From: CAVWSM01 sp963799425
GTDB lineage: Bacteria > Actinomycetota > Actinomycetes > Jiangellales > Jiangellaceae
Assembly: GCA_963799425.1 (NCBI GenBank)
Contig: CAWCXA010000009.1
Coordinates: forward strand, 130,223 to 194,222
Direction of reading: 5' to 3'
Length of the DNA stretch: 64,000 bases
Under the pieces are notes generated by a model, which did no database searches, had not been told where the DNA came from, and saw only the letters and a list, made by a program, of their open reading frames with translations. This document shows, piece after piece, positions 1 through 8,143 of this stretch. Position numbers and translations under genes: made by a program. Within the stretch, counting starts at the first letter, position 1. Every line of letters begins with the position of its first letter.

Positions 1-69
1 CTCGCGACGCGGACCAGACTCGTGGTGGCGGCCGACGACCTCGCGGCAGCACAGGAGGCCCTCGGCTAA
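1..69 (+). CDS. C-terminal end of an unidentified protein (partial)
   Basis: The first 22 codons of the window read in one open frame to a TAA stop just before the ispH leader. The residues (ending AAAQEALG) are alanine-rich and helical-looking, but too few to name a family. The gene is cut by the window edge. Frame and direction are inferred only from the open frame and from its position just upstream of ispH. Confidence 0.35.
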   Translation, partial: LATRTRLVVAADDLAAAQEALG

Positions 70-126
70 CCGGTCTCGTCATGCATGGCCGGGAGCCTGC
101 CGACCGGTGGCCCGTAGACTGGACGC

Positions 127-1092
127 ATGCCTGACACCACGCGACGCGTCCTGCTCGCTGCGCCCCGAGGCTATTGCGCGGGCGTCGACCGAGCCGTTGT
201 GACCGTGGAGAAGGCGCTCGATCTGTACGGGCCGCCGGTCTACGTGCGCAAGCAGATCGTGCACAACAAGCACGTCGTGCAGTCGCTCGAGAAGCGCGGT
301 GCAGTCTTCGTCGACGAACTCGACGAGGTGCCTGAGGGCGCCCGGGTGATCTTCTCGGCGCACGGTGTCGCGCCGGCCGTCCACGACGACGCCAATGTGC
401 GCAGCTTGCGAACGATCGACGCCACCTGCCCGCTGGTCACCAAGGTGCACCACGAGGCGCGGCGGTTCGCTGCTGACGACTACGACATCCTGCTCATCGG
501 CCATGAGGGCCACGAAGAGGTCGAGGGCACCGCAGGTGAGGCCCCCGCCAAGATCACGCTGGTCGACGGGCCGGAGCAGGTGGACTCGGTGACGGTGCGC
601 GATCCCGCCAAGGTGGCGTGGCTGTCCCAGACCACACTCTCCGTCGACGAGACGATGCAGACCGTGTCGCGGTTGCGAGAGCGGTTCCCATTGCTGCTCG
701 ACCCGCCGAGCGACGACATCTGCTACGCCACGCAGAACCGGCAGATCGCGGTCAAGGAGATTGCCGTCGAGGCAGACCTCGTCATCGTGGTCGGCTCGGG
801 CAACTCGTCCAACTCGGTGCGCCTTGTTGAGGTCGCATTGGAGGCCGGGGCGAAGGCGGCCTACCGGGTCGACAACGCAGCCGAAGTCGATCCGGCGTGG
901 CTCGAGGGGGTCAACACGGTTGGGGTCACCAGCGGTGCCTCGGTGCCGGAGGAGCTGGTGCGCGGCGTGCTCGACCTGCTCGCCGAGAGGGGCTTCCCCG
1001 CTCCGGAGGAGGTCCAGTCGGCGGAGGAGTCGCTGATCTTCTCGCTGCCGGCCGAGCTGCGCCGCGATCTCAAGGCCGCCCAGACTGCCTGA
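127..1092 (+). CDS. ispH: 4-hydroxy-3-methylbut-2-enyl diphosphate reductase
   Basis: This is IspH (LytB), the last enzyme of the MEP pathway. It reductively dehydroxylates HMBPP to IPP and DMAPP with a [4Fe-4S] cluster in the cytoplasm. The three cluster cysteines are visible at about residues 17 (PRGYCAGV), 101 (DATCPLV) and 199 (DDICYAT). The other family blocks are present: VHNKHVV, SAHGVAP, GHEGHEEVEGT, SGNSSNS and GVTSGASVPE. The length of 321 residues is normal. The ATG at 127 is the natural start. The 3' end overlaps convergent rmuC by 23 bp. IspH next to rmuC and ychF is a conserved actinobacterial arrangement. Confidence 0.97.
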   Translation: MPDTTRRVLLAAPRGYCAGVDRAVVTVEKALDLYGPPVYVRKQIVHNKHVVQSLEKRGAVFVDELDEVPEGARVIFSAHGVAPAVHDDANVRSLRTIDATCPLVTKVHHEARRFAADDYDILLIGHEGHEEVEGTAGEAPAKITLVDGPEQVDSVTVRDPAKVAWLSQTTLSVDETMQTVSRLRERFPLLLDPPSDDICYATQNRQIAVKEIAVEADLVIVVGSGNSSNSVRLVEVALEAGAKAAYRVDNAAEVDPAWLEGVNTVGVTSGASVPEELVRGVLDLLAERGFPAPEEVQSAEESLIFSLPAELRRDLKAAQTA

Positions 1093-2485
1093 TCGCTGTC
1101 GGCTGCTGCGGCTCGCGCGCCGACGTGACTCCGTAGCGCGCATCGGACTCGATCTCGTCGAGCGCGATCAGCGAGTCGTTGGCCGAGGCGACAAGCTCTG
1201 GCGCCTGGATCTCCCGCGCAACCAGCTCGATCTGAGCCGGGGCTTCGAGATCTGACTCGACCACCTTGAGGTCGGCCATCTTGCGGGCGGTGACGAGCAC
1301 GCGACTTTCCATCGAAGACACGGTGTCGTTGTAGGACTTGACGGCACCGCTGAGCTGGCGCCCGAGCTTGCTCAGGTGGTTGCCCATCGTCGACAGCCGG
1401 CCGTGCAGGTCGCGCCCAAGGTTGAGCACTTGCTGCGCATTCTTGGCCAGCGCCTCTTGGCGCCAGGTGTAGGCGACGGTGCGGAGCAGCGCCACGAGGG
1501 TGGCCGGGGTCGCGATGACCACGTTGCGCTCGAATGCGTACTCAAGCAACGTCGGGTCGCGCTCGAGAGCGGCGTTGAGGAAGACCTCCGCGGGGACGAA
1601 CATCACGACGAACTCCGGCGTGGGGTCGAAGTGCTCCCAGTAGCGCTTGCCGCCAAGGTCGTCGATGTGGGCCTTGAGATGGCGCGCGTGGGCGGTGAGC
1701 CGCGCCGTGCGGGTGGCGTCGTCTCGCGCCTCCATCGCCTCGAGGTAGCCGGCGAACGAGACCTTGGAGTCGACGACGATCTGCTTGCCGCCTGCCAGCC
1801 GCACAACGAGGTCGGGACGCAGCGTGCCGTCAGGCGTCGTCACGGACTCCTGCTCGTCGAAGTCGCAGTGCTCGACCATGCCCGCGCTTTCCACCACGCG
1901 CCGCAGCTGCAGCTCGCCCCACCGGCCACGGATCTGGGGCGCACGCAGCGCGGTGACGAGCTGAGCCGTCTCGAGCCGCAGCTGCTCGGACGCTTTGCCC
2001 ATGCTTTCCACCTGCTGGCGCAGCTCGGCATAGGCGCCGGTGCGTGCCTGCTCGACGACGTTGATGTGCTCGGCGACCTTGCCCAGCGACTCGGTCAGCG
2101 GTGCCACCAGGTGCTCGACTGCCTGCTTGCGCTGCTCCAGGTCGTTGGCTGCCGAAACCTGTGCTGTCTTGAACCGCTCGTCGGCGAGCTGCAGGAATGC
2201 CTGGGCATTGTCGGCCAGTGCCTTGCTCGACAGCGCACGGAACTGCTCAGCCAGCCGCTGCTGCTCGATCCGGAGGTCGTCGACCCGCTGCCGGGCGGAG
2301 TCGCGCTCGGTGTCGAGGGTGGCGGACAGCGCGGCTGCCTCGGACTCGGCCGCCCGGAGGTCGGCCACCACCGCGTCGAACCGAGCGGTCGCGTCGGCCC
2401 GCAGTCTGCTGCCGGCGACAAGCGCACCCACGAGGGCACCAATGGCGAGGCCGACGAGCAGGACGAAGAGCGTGATCAGTTCCAT
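1070..2485 (-). CDS. rmuC: DNA recombination protein RmuC
   Basis: RmuC-family protein of 471 residues, a predicted membrane-tethered nuclease-like factor that limits recombination at inverted repeats. The N-terminus is one hydrophobic helix (LFVLLVGLAIGALVGALVAG). A long charged coiled coil follows (about residues 30-190), then the globular RmuC domain with blocks such as RGRWGELQLRRVVE, DSKVSFAGYLEA and FVPAEVFLNAAL. The frame is open further upstream to a GTG at 2629, but that would overlap ychF and put an Arg-rich stretch ahead of the helix, so ATG 2485 is chosen. It is convergent with ispH and divergent from ychF. Confidence 0.93.
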   Translation of the reverse strand: MELITLFVLLVGLAIGALVGALVAGSRLRADATARFDAVVADLRAAESEAAALSATLDTERDSARQRVDDLRIEQQRLAEQFRALSSKALADNAQAFLQLADERFKTAQVSAANDLEQRKQAVEHLVAPLTESLGKVAEHINVVEQARTGAYAELRQQVESMGKASEQLRLETAQLVTALRAPQIRGRWGELQLRRVVESAGMVEHCDFDEQESVTTPDGTLRPDLVVRLAGGKQIVVDSKVSFAGYLEAMEARDDATRTARLTAHARHLKAHIDDLGGKRYWEHFDPTPEFVVMFVPAEVFLNAALERDPTLLEYAFERNVVIATPATLVALLRTVAYTWRQEALAKNAQQVLNLGRDLHGRLSTMGNHLSKLGRQLSGAVKSYNDTVSSMESRVLVTARKMADLKVVESDLEAPAQIELVAREIQAPELVASANDSLIALDEIESDARYGVTSAREPQQPTAIRQSGRP

Positions 2486-2577
2486 GGCTGACACTGTGCC
2501 GCGACCCCTGGACAGAACTCGGGTGACGCGCCGCCGGCGGCCGGGAGCACGCCTCCCAGCACGTACGATTGAGCCCT

Positions 2578-3651
2578 GTGAGTCTCTCCATCGGAATCGT
2601 GGGCCTGCCCAATGTCGGCAAGTCGACACTGTTCAACGCCCTGACCAAGAACGACGTGATCGCGGCTAACTACCCCTTTGCCACGATCGAGCCCAACGTC
2701 GGCGTCGTGGGCGTTCCCGATGACCGGCTGGGCACGCTCGCCGAGATCTTCAAGTCCGAGCGCATCCTCCCTGCGACGGTGTCCTTCGTCGACATCGCCG
2801 GACTGGTCAAGGGCGCCGCAGACGGCCAGGGGCTGGGCAACAAGTTCCTCGCCAACATTCGCGAGGCCGACGCGATCTGCCAGGTGATCCGGGTCTTCAC
2901 CGACCCCGACGTCGTGCACGTCGACGGGCGCATCGACCCCAAGGACGACATCGAGACGATCAACACCGAGCTCATCCTCGCCGACCTGCAGACCATCGAG
3001 AAGGCGCTCCCGCGACTGCAGAAGGACGCCAAGCTCGCCAAGGACAAGCAGGCAGTCGTGGCCGCGGTCGAGGAAGCCCGGACGATCCTCGACTCAGGCC
3101 GTACGGTGTTCGCGGCTGGACTCGATCCCGAGCCGCTCCGAGAGCTGCACCTCATGACCGCGAAGCCGTTCCTCTATGTCTTCAACGTCGACGACGAGGA
3201 GATGACCAACGAGACGCTGAAGGGTGAGCTGGCCGCACTCGTCGCTCCAGCGGAGGCCATCTTCCTCGACGCCAAGATCGAGTCCGAGCTGATCGAGCTC
3301 GACGATGCCGAGGCGCTCGAGCTGCTCGAGAGCATCGGCCAAACGGAGTCTGGCCTGCGCATCCTGGCCCACGTCGGATTCCGGACCCTTGGTCTCCAGA
3401 CCTACCTCACGGCCGGTCCCAAGGAAGCGCGGGCGTGGACCATCCCCAAGGGTGCGACTGCTCCCGAAGCCGCAGGCGTGATCCACACCGACTTCCAGCG
3501 TGGCTTCATCAAGGCCGAGATCGTCTCGTACGACGACCTCGTCGACGCCGGTTCCATGGCGGAGGCAAAGGCACGGGGCAAGGTGCGCATCGAGGGCAAG
3601 GACTACGTCATGCAGGACGGCGACGTCGTGGAGTTCCGCTTCAACGTGTGA
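2578..3651 (+). CDS. ychF: Redox-regulated ATPase YchF (Obg family)
   Basis: YchF/OLA1-type P-loop protein of 357 residues, an unusual Obg-family member that prefers ATP and associates with ribosomes. Walker A is GLPNVGKST near residue 10. The switch region carries FVDIAGLVKGA. The nucleotide-specificity block reads FNVDDEE rather than the NKxD of GTPases, as expected for YchF. The C-terminal TGS-like domain ends in MQDGDVVEFRFNV. GTG 2578 puts the P-loop at the family's usual distance; a TTG nine bases upstream is also in frame. A strong hairpin lies just after the stop. Confidence 0.95.
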   Translation: MSLSIGIVGLPNVGKSTLFNALTKNDVIAANYPFATIEPNVGVVGVPDDRLGTLAEIFKSERILPATVSFVDIAGLVKGAADGQGLGNKFLANIREADAICQVIRVFTDPDVVHVDGRIDPKDDIETINTELILADLQTIEKALPRLQKDAKLAKDKQAVVAAVEEARTILDSGRTVFAAGLDPEPLRELHLMTAKPFLYVFNVDDEEMTNETLKGELAALVAPAEAIFLDAKIESELIELDDAEALELLESIGQTESGLRILAHVGFRTLGLQTYLTAGPKEARAWTIPKGATAPEAAGVIHTDFQRGFIKAEIVSYDDLVDAGSMAEAKARGKVRIEGKDYVMQDGDVVEFRFNV

Positions 3652-3670
3652 CAGCCTGCAAGGTGCGCAG

Positions 3671-3695
3671 CGGCCCAGGTCTTTGACCTGGGCCG
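3671..3695 (+). terminator. Terminator hairpin after ychF
   Basis: Perfect 11-bp inverted repeat (CGGCCCAGGTC / GACCTGGGCCG) with a TTT loop, starting 20 bp after the ychF stop and followed by TTGTG. There is no long T tract, which is usual for high-GC actinobacterial terminators. Confidence 0.75.
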
Positions 3696-3861
3696 TTGTG
3701 CCCAGTATCCCTTGCGTACCAAGGGATTTGGTTGACACGACGTTGACAAGACCGGGTGCATGCGGTGACACGCGATGACACCGGGTATCGCGGGTCTCGT
3801 GTCAAATGTGTGTCATGCGAGGTGGGTTGTTCGGTACCGGCCGGAGCGGGATGCTCGGGAC

Positions 3862-4404
3862 ATGCCACGACCGCCCAAGTGGCGCGGCCTGGTGCCCAAG
3901 TGCTCCAAGACGCGCACCAACGGCGAGCCCTGCCGCCGGTGGAGCATGGCGGGCACCGACCCGCCGATGTGCGAGATGCACGGCGGCAGGCTGCCCAACG
4001 TCAAGCGAGCCGCAGCCGAGCGTGTGCAGGCGGCCCGCGAGAAGGTCGCCAGCGCCGCCGAGAGCGCCGTGGACACGTTGACCGCGCTGCTGGACGACAA
4101 GGACCCGCAGGTGCGGCACAAGGCCGCAGAGACCTTGTTGAGCATGGTCATTCCGAGGCTGTCGGCCGCCGCGCACCTGGTGGTCGACACCACGGGCAAC
4201 GGCGACGGGCAGCCGGTGCAGAGCGCGGCCCAGATCGTCCGCGAACGGCTCGACATGCTGCGCCAGCAGCAGGAGCGGGCGACCGTCGTACCGTCGTGGA
4301 GGTCGGCCGCGCCCGGGGATCTGGTCGACATGCACGCGGTGGTGGTCGACGTCGCCGACGTGCACGCCGAGCCCGAGGAGGTCGACGACGATGCGTTTGC
4401 TTGA
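3862..4404 (+). CDS. Phage-like zinc-finger / helical-repeat protein
   Basis: A 180-residue protein. The N-terminal 45 residues carry a C..C..H module (PKCSKTRTNGEPCRRW, then MCEMHGG). This CxxT.xGxxC...C.xHGG pattern is typical of actinophage and prophage proteins encoded near terminases. Next come Ala/Arg-rich helices including DDKDPQVRHKAAETLL, which resembles one HEAT-type repeat, and an acidic tail (EPEEVDDDAFA). No catalytic motif is visible. ATG 3862 opens directly on the basic MPRPPKW start; the frame is open upstream to 3775 without a better signal. No integrase or other phage gene is near, so it may be a prophage relic or an adopted DNA-binding protein. Confidence 0.6.
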   Translation: MPRPPKWRGLVPKCSKTRTNGEPCRRWSMAGTDPPMCEMHGGRLPNVKRAAAERVQAAREKVASAAESAVDTLTALLDDKDPQVRHKAAETLLSMVIPRLSAAAHLVVDTTGNGDGQPVQSAAQIVRERLDMLRQQQERATVVPSWRSAAPGDLVDMHAVVVDVADVHAEPEEVDDDAFA

Positions 4405-4470
4405 TTCAGCGCCCGCGTGCCGGACGACGAGGCTCGACCGAAGCGGAGCAAGATCTCTCGAACTGCAATA

Positions 4471-4504
4471 GATCCGGGCGAGCGTAACCGCCCTCCACGC
4501 GGCA
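4471..4504 (+). repeat. Direct repeat, copy 1 (left of hoxX segment)
   Basis: This 34-bp sequence starting GATCCGGGCGAGCGTA and ending GCGGCA recurs in the same orientation at 6990-7023 with 31 of 34 bases identical. Weaker similarity continues about 20 bp further right (GGTGGGTTACT here, GGCGGGTACT there). The two copies bracket the hoxX region. Confidence 0.75.
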
Positions 4505-4572
4505 TGATCGGGTGGGTTACTACCGTATCGGCCGGCAGCCAGCTGCCTGGGCGTACGTGGTTGCCGATCAGA

Positions 4573-6219
4573 TCAGACCGCTGCGCGGACACGGGCGCGG
4601 GGAATCTTGTGGACGAATGCGCGCCGAGCGGCGGCGAATCCAAGGCGGTCGTCGAACATGTCATGGCTCATCGCGGCAAGTTCGCGGGCCTCGATTGCAT
4701 CTAGCGGCGGCCAACCGGGGACCCGGGGCTTACGTGTGGCATTATGCCGGGTGAGATCGTCCAGCCAGAGCCGGAACTGTTCCGGATCCCGTGGCCCGAC
4801 CGCGTCCACCAGTCCAGCTGCCAGCGCCTGGGTTGTGTCGACGGGCTTGTGCTGGGTCAGCAGGCGACTGGCTGTGCGCTCTCCTACCCGCCGGGGAAGT
4901 GTGTAGGTGTGCAGTTCGGATCCGGTTAGGCCAATGTCGTAGTACGGGTTGAGGATGATGCCTGCTCGTGCGACGACTACGTCGCCACAGAGCCCCAGCA
5001 TTGCGCCACCTGCGCCAGCGCCACCGCTGAACGCGGTGAGGACTGTCGTCGGAGCGGTGAGGAGTTGCTTGCAGACGGCGTTGATGGCCGTAATGTTCGA
5101 CCACGCTTCTTGTGGGGGGTCGTCCGCGGCCTCGATCACGTTGAGGTGGATGCCGTTGGAGAAGACCTCTGTGCTGCCGGTGACGACGAGCACGCGCGGA
5201 GGTTGGGCGATGGCGCGGCGGAGCGTGGCCAGGAGGCGCTCACATTGACGCGTTGACATGGCACCGTTGTAGAAGTCGAACGTCAGCCAACCGACGTCGC
5301 TGTCGCGGCGGTAGTGGATCTCGCTGTATGCCCGGGTGTGCCTGTGACCGGCGCAGGAATGCCGGTCCAGTCGGCCTCCGAGCACGGTAGTTGCTGGCAG
5401 CTTGATGGTCGGATCCCCGGTGGAGCTGGGAGCTGCGCGCAGGTGCCCAAGCCAGATGCTGCTGTCGCCAGTGCGCACACGTACCGCGCCGCCGTGATGG
5501 CAAAGCACGTCACCGGGCTTTCCATCACGTTCAGCTGGCTCCAGCGCGGGTCCGACGTGCGCGTCATGGGCGTAGACCGGAAGGCCGAGGAGCTCGGTAC
5601 GAACTCCGGGGGATCCGTCGGCGGCGCGGATTCTGCGGACGATGTGTGCTGACGGCTCATCCCAGCTCACGGCTCGATCGGCCTGCGTCATCGTTGGGCG
5701 CAACCGCGCAGACAACACCGGCCGGTGCGCCCTGTCCAGCGGAGTGGGGGAGAAGCTACCGCCTTCAACCTTGGCCAGTACTTCCTCGACGCATGCCATC
5801 GCGGCGTCGGCTACGAGGCTGTTGTACAGGGCAGACTTTCGGACCGGCGGGTCGGGCAGGTTGAACGTGCGCGATGCCCAGATGGGACCAGCGTCCATCT
5901 CGTTGACAGCCTCGAGCGCGGTGACGCCCCATCGGGGCTCAGCATCGGTGATTGCCCAGTCCAGCGATGATGGGCCGCGATCTCCGACTGGCCCGGGATG
6001 AATGATGATCGTGAGCCACCGCTGCCACACGTCTTGCGGAACTTTGGCCTTGAGGAAGGGGCAGAGGATCAGATCCGGCTGCTTGGATAGGACCGCGTCC
6101 CGCATGTCGGCGCCAGATTCGGCGATGTGCACGGCGGTGTCATGCCCGGCGCGCTCGATGGCGCACAGGACTCGCTGGCTCAATCCGTTCAGCGCCGACA
6201 CGATCAGTAAGATCTTCAC
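4573..6219 (-). CDS. hoxX: HoxX-like hydrogenase maturation protein (formyltransferase + enoyl-CoA hydratase fold)
   Basis: 548-residue two-domain protein of the HoxX/HypX family. In aerobic hydrogen oxidisers this enzyme makes the active-site CO ligand of NiFe hydrogenase from formyl-tetrahydrofolate through formyl-CoA. Residues 1 to about 265 form the formyltransferase-like half, with the signature IIHPGPVGDRGPSSLDWAI near residue 75 and MDAGPIWASR. Residues about 300-548 form a crotonase fold with SGGAGAGGAMLGL as the oxyanion region. The start is GTG 6219 (MKILLIV), whose first bases overlap the stop of the upstream ORF as GTGA; a TTG at 6225 is the alternative. No hydrogenase or hyp gene is in the window, so this copy is an orphan here. 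Confidence 0.85.
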   Translation of the reverse strand: MKILLIVSALNGLSQRVLCAIERAGHDTAVHIAESGADMRDAVLSKQPDLILCPFLKAKVPQDVWQRWLTIIIHPGPVGDRGPSSLDWAITDAEPRWGVTALEAVNEMDAGPIWASRTFNLPDPPVRKSALYNSLVADAAMACVEEVLAKVEGGSFSPTPLDRAHRPVLSARLRPTMTQADRAVSWDEPSAHIVRRIRAADGSPGVRTELLGLPVYAHDAHVGPALEPAERDGKPGDVLCHHGGAVRVRTGDSSIWLGHLRAAPSSTGDPTIKLPATTVLGGRLDRHSCAGHRHTRAYSEIHYRRDSDVGWLTFDFYNGAMSTRQCERLLATLRRAIAQPPRVLVVTGSTEVFSNGIHLNVIEAADDPPQEAWSNITAINAVCKQLLTAPTTVLTAFSGGAGAGGAMLGLCGDVVVARAGIILNPYYDIGLTGSELHTYTLPRRVGERTASRLLTQHKPVDTTQALAAGLVDAVGPRDPEQFRLWLDDLTRHNATRKPRVPGWPPLDAIEARELAAMSHDMFDDRLGFAAARRAFVHKIPRARVRAAV

Positions 6220-6635
6220 CCCCAACCCGTCCCTCGGGATCGCAGCGCCGGTCGCCGTTGCGGCGCGTCATCCAGGTCCTGCAGCAACCGGCCAAGAAGC
6301 CGTACGCGGGCCGCGGAGTCGAGCACCGAACCCGCCAGCCGGCCACCCGGTCCGCGTGCGGGTCGATGGTGCTGAACAGACCGCGCTGACCCCAAGCACG
6401 CTCTCTCACCGGGTCGATTGGCTACACCGAACGCGAGGGCCTCGGTCAGGACGGCGGTCGTCCGGTAACTCTGTGCGGCCAGCCCGACAACAACCGCCCC
6501 GGCCATGGCCCACCTGTCGGCGTCGTCGAGGTCGAGTTCGGCGACGATAGCCACCGACTGGAGGTGCGCTGCACGCAGGCCTTCAGCAGCATCCGATGTG
6601 CGCTCATCGAAGCGTTCGGTGGTCCCCCCGGTCAT
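6216..6635 (-). CDS. Hypothetical protein coupled to hoxX
   Basis: 139-residue ORF beginning MTGGTTERFDERTSD and ending with a TGA that overlaps the hoxX GTG start (GTGA), which suggests translational coupling. The N-terminal half looks helical (AEGLRAAHLQSVAIVAEL, then AGAVVVGLAAQSYRTTAVL). The C-terminal half is Arg-rich (RVRLLGRLLQDLDDAPQRRP). No family is recognised. There is no clear ribosome-binding site before the ATG, and the frame is open upstream to 6884, so the start is uncertain. It could be a hydrogenase-associated small protein or a decayed gene. Confidence 0.38.
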   Translation of the reverse strand: MTGGTTERFDERTSDAAEGLRAAHLQSVAIVAELDLDDADRWAMAGAVVVGLAAQSYRTTAVLTEALAFGVANRPGERACLGSARSVQHHRPARGPGGRLAGSVLDSAARVRLLGRLLQDLDDAPQRRPALRSRGTGWG

Positions 6636-7127
6636 GCTTGATAGAGGAGATGGTCGCCGCGAAAATACGCGGCGCGGCCCGCAGTGCGCAGAACGCGGAA
6701 CGCCGGTGAACGAGGGCGAGCACGCTCGCGATGCTCGTAGTTGCTCCGGTAGCCCGGGCAGCCGGCGAGTCGTCAAGTCCCGCCGCTGGTGGTTTCGAAC
6801 TCGCTGAAGTCCAGCAGCCAGAAGCTGGTTCGGTGTGGCCGGCTCGAACGGCGCGTGGGCGATCTGCGCCACCATCAGCCACAACGTGCTGCGCGGCGGA
6901 TGCCCCCAATTCGCCCGGACAAGCGCCGCACAACCGCTCGGTCGGCAGATGTGCGGATAGCCGCCTCAGCGGTCACGCTATCGGCGGCAGATCCGGGCGA
7001 GCGTAGCCGCCCTCTATGCGGCAAATGAGTGCGTTCTTTGGCGGGTACTCCATGTATGCACGGTCGCGGTCACCGGCTGGACTGCGCGACGTCTTCGGTG
7101 GCGTCTGGTGTCGGGGAGACTTAGGAC
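6636..7127. other. Intergenic stretch upstream of the hoxX pair
   Basis: About 490 bp with only overlapping Arg/Pro-rich ORFs that look like antisense shadows. It holds the second direct repeat at 6990-7023. No convincing gene, tRNA or promoter was recognised. Confidence 0.5.
6990..7023 (+). repeat. Direct repeat, copy 2 (right of hoxX segment)
   Basis: Second copy of the 34-bp repeat at 4471-4504, in the same orientation with three differences (positions 17, 26 and 28 of the repeat). It lies about 105 bp before the next plus-strand gene. Confidence 0.75.
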
Positions 7128-7754
7128 GTGCCGAGGGGTCTGTATTGCCTGCGCGACCAGGAAGGGACGGTGGTCGCGTATGAACGGTTCTCCTGCGCGC
7201 CGGGTCCGGTGGGCTGGCGCTACAACGCGCAGGTGCTCGCCCCCGACGGTCGCACCCCGACGGGGCTCGTCGACGTCACGACCGATGCGTCGGGGGTGCA
7301 GATCCGGGTCGAGGTGCGGGCCGGCGGCTGGGTTGTCCGCGGGGGGGTCGCTGACGGCGAGACGGTGTGGGTCCGAACGGGGGCATCGGGCTTGGACGTG
7401 GGCGAGGACACGGCCCCGGCCGCGGGGTTCACGGGCCGGTCGCCGGGGTTCCTCGTCGCGGTCGCGCGGCTGCTGGGACTTCGCGTCGGGGCGTCGTCGC
7501 GGGTACGGCTGGTCGCCCTCACCGATCCGGCGCTCGCGCCACGTCCGGTTGATGTGGCCTGGTCGCTGACCATGGTGGAGGAGTATCCGACGGAGGTCGG
7601 TCCGCTGCCTGTTGAGCTGTACGAGACCGCTGACCTGGCGAGCGGCCAGCGGGCCGCAGTCCACCTCGCAGGTGACGTCGTGCTCGCCGCGACCGGGGTC
7701 GAGCTCGACGCGCTCGACACGCCACCGACGCCTCCGTCGGGGAAGTCGAAGTGA
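7128..7754 (+). CDS. Uncharacterised protein, beta-rich
   Basis: 208-residue protein starting at GTG 7128 (MPRGLYCLRDQEGTVVAYERFSC). Alternating hydrophobic and glycine-rich stretches (GVQIRVEVRAGGWVVRGGV, GETVWVRTG) suggest a mostly beta fold. There is no signal peptide or membrane segment. The strong third-position G/C preference supports real coding. I do not recognise the family. It stands alone between the hoxX segment and a non-coding gap; a GTG ORF overlapping its stop was judged spurious. Confidence 0.65.
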   Translation: MPRGLYCLRDQEGTVVAYERFSCAPGPVGWRYNAQVLAPDGRTPTGLVDVTTDASGVQIRVEVRAGGWVVRGGVADGETVWVRTGASGLDVGEDTAPAAGFTGRSPGFLVAVARLLGLRVGASSRVRLVALTDPALAPRPVDVAWSLTMVEEYPTEVGPLPVELYETADLASGQRAAVHLAGDVVLAATGVELDALDTPPTPPSGKSK

Positions 7755-8143
7755 GTCGGGTCGGATGGGCGTCCGAAGGCCGACAGGGTCCGCTCATCGC
7801 CAGGGCCACTTCGGGCCCGCGGCGTACCCGCATCGGCAGAGCCGCGCCACCAGCGGCATGTCGGGACCTCGCGGATCGTGAAGGTGGGCTGTCGGCACAC
7901 CCGGATTCGTGCGCAGGGCGCGGCCGCCGGGTACGAGCCCGACATCTGGCGGTGGCATGGGACAGAACAGTCACGTCGGGGTCGGCGATAGCTCAGATCA
8001 TCGAGTGCCTCCCTGTCGCCGAGTCGACGGCGGCGCGGGTCGAGCCTGAAGCGACCGCGGCCGGCACGGGTGCCGGGCGATGGCGTTGACAGCCCCGTTG
8101 GCCGGGCGCAGCCTGGGTGCAGCCAGGGCGAGTGGAGACGCCG
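7755..8143. other. Gap with no convincing gene
   Basis: About 390 bp between the uncharacterised 208-residue gene and the NTF2-like gene. ORFs on both strands are Arg/Pro/Ala-rich with no recognisable domain. No hairpin or promoter stands out. Confidence 0.45.

Noticed and set aside
1376..2491. 371-codon plus-strand frame
   Set aside because: Antisense shadow of rmuC, with His/Gln/Arg-rich sequence and no domain.
3700..3861. Possible tRNA-type attachment site after ychF
   Set aside because: The short TTGACA-containing repeats (GTTGACACG, GTTGACAAG) suggested a core site, but no tRNA end and no matching distal copy were found.
7751..8089. GTG ORF overlapping the stop of the 208-residue gene
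   Set aside because: The overlap looks like coupling, but the 112-residue product has no fold-like pattern and the competing frames are equally open.
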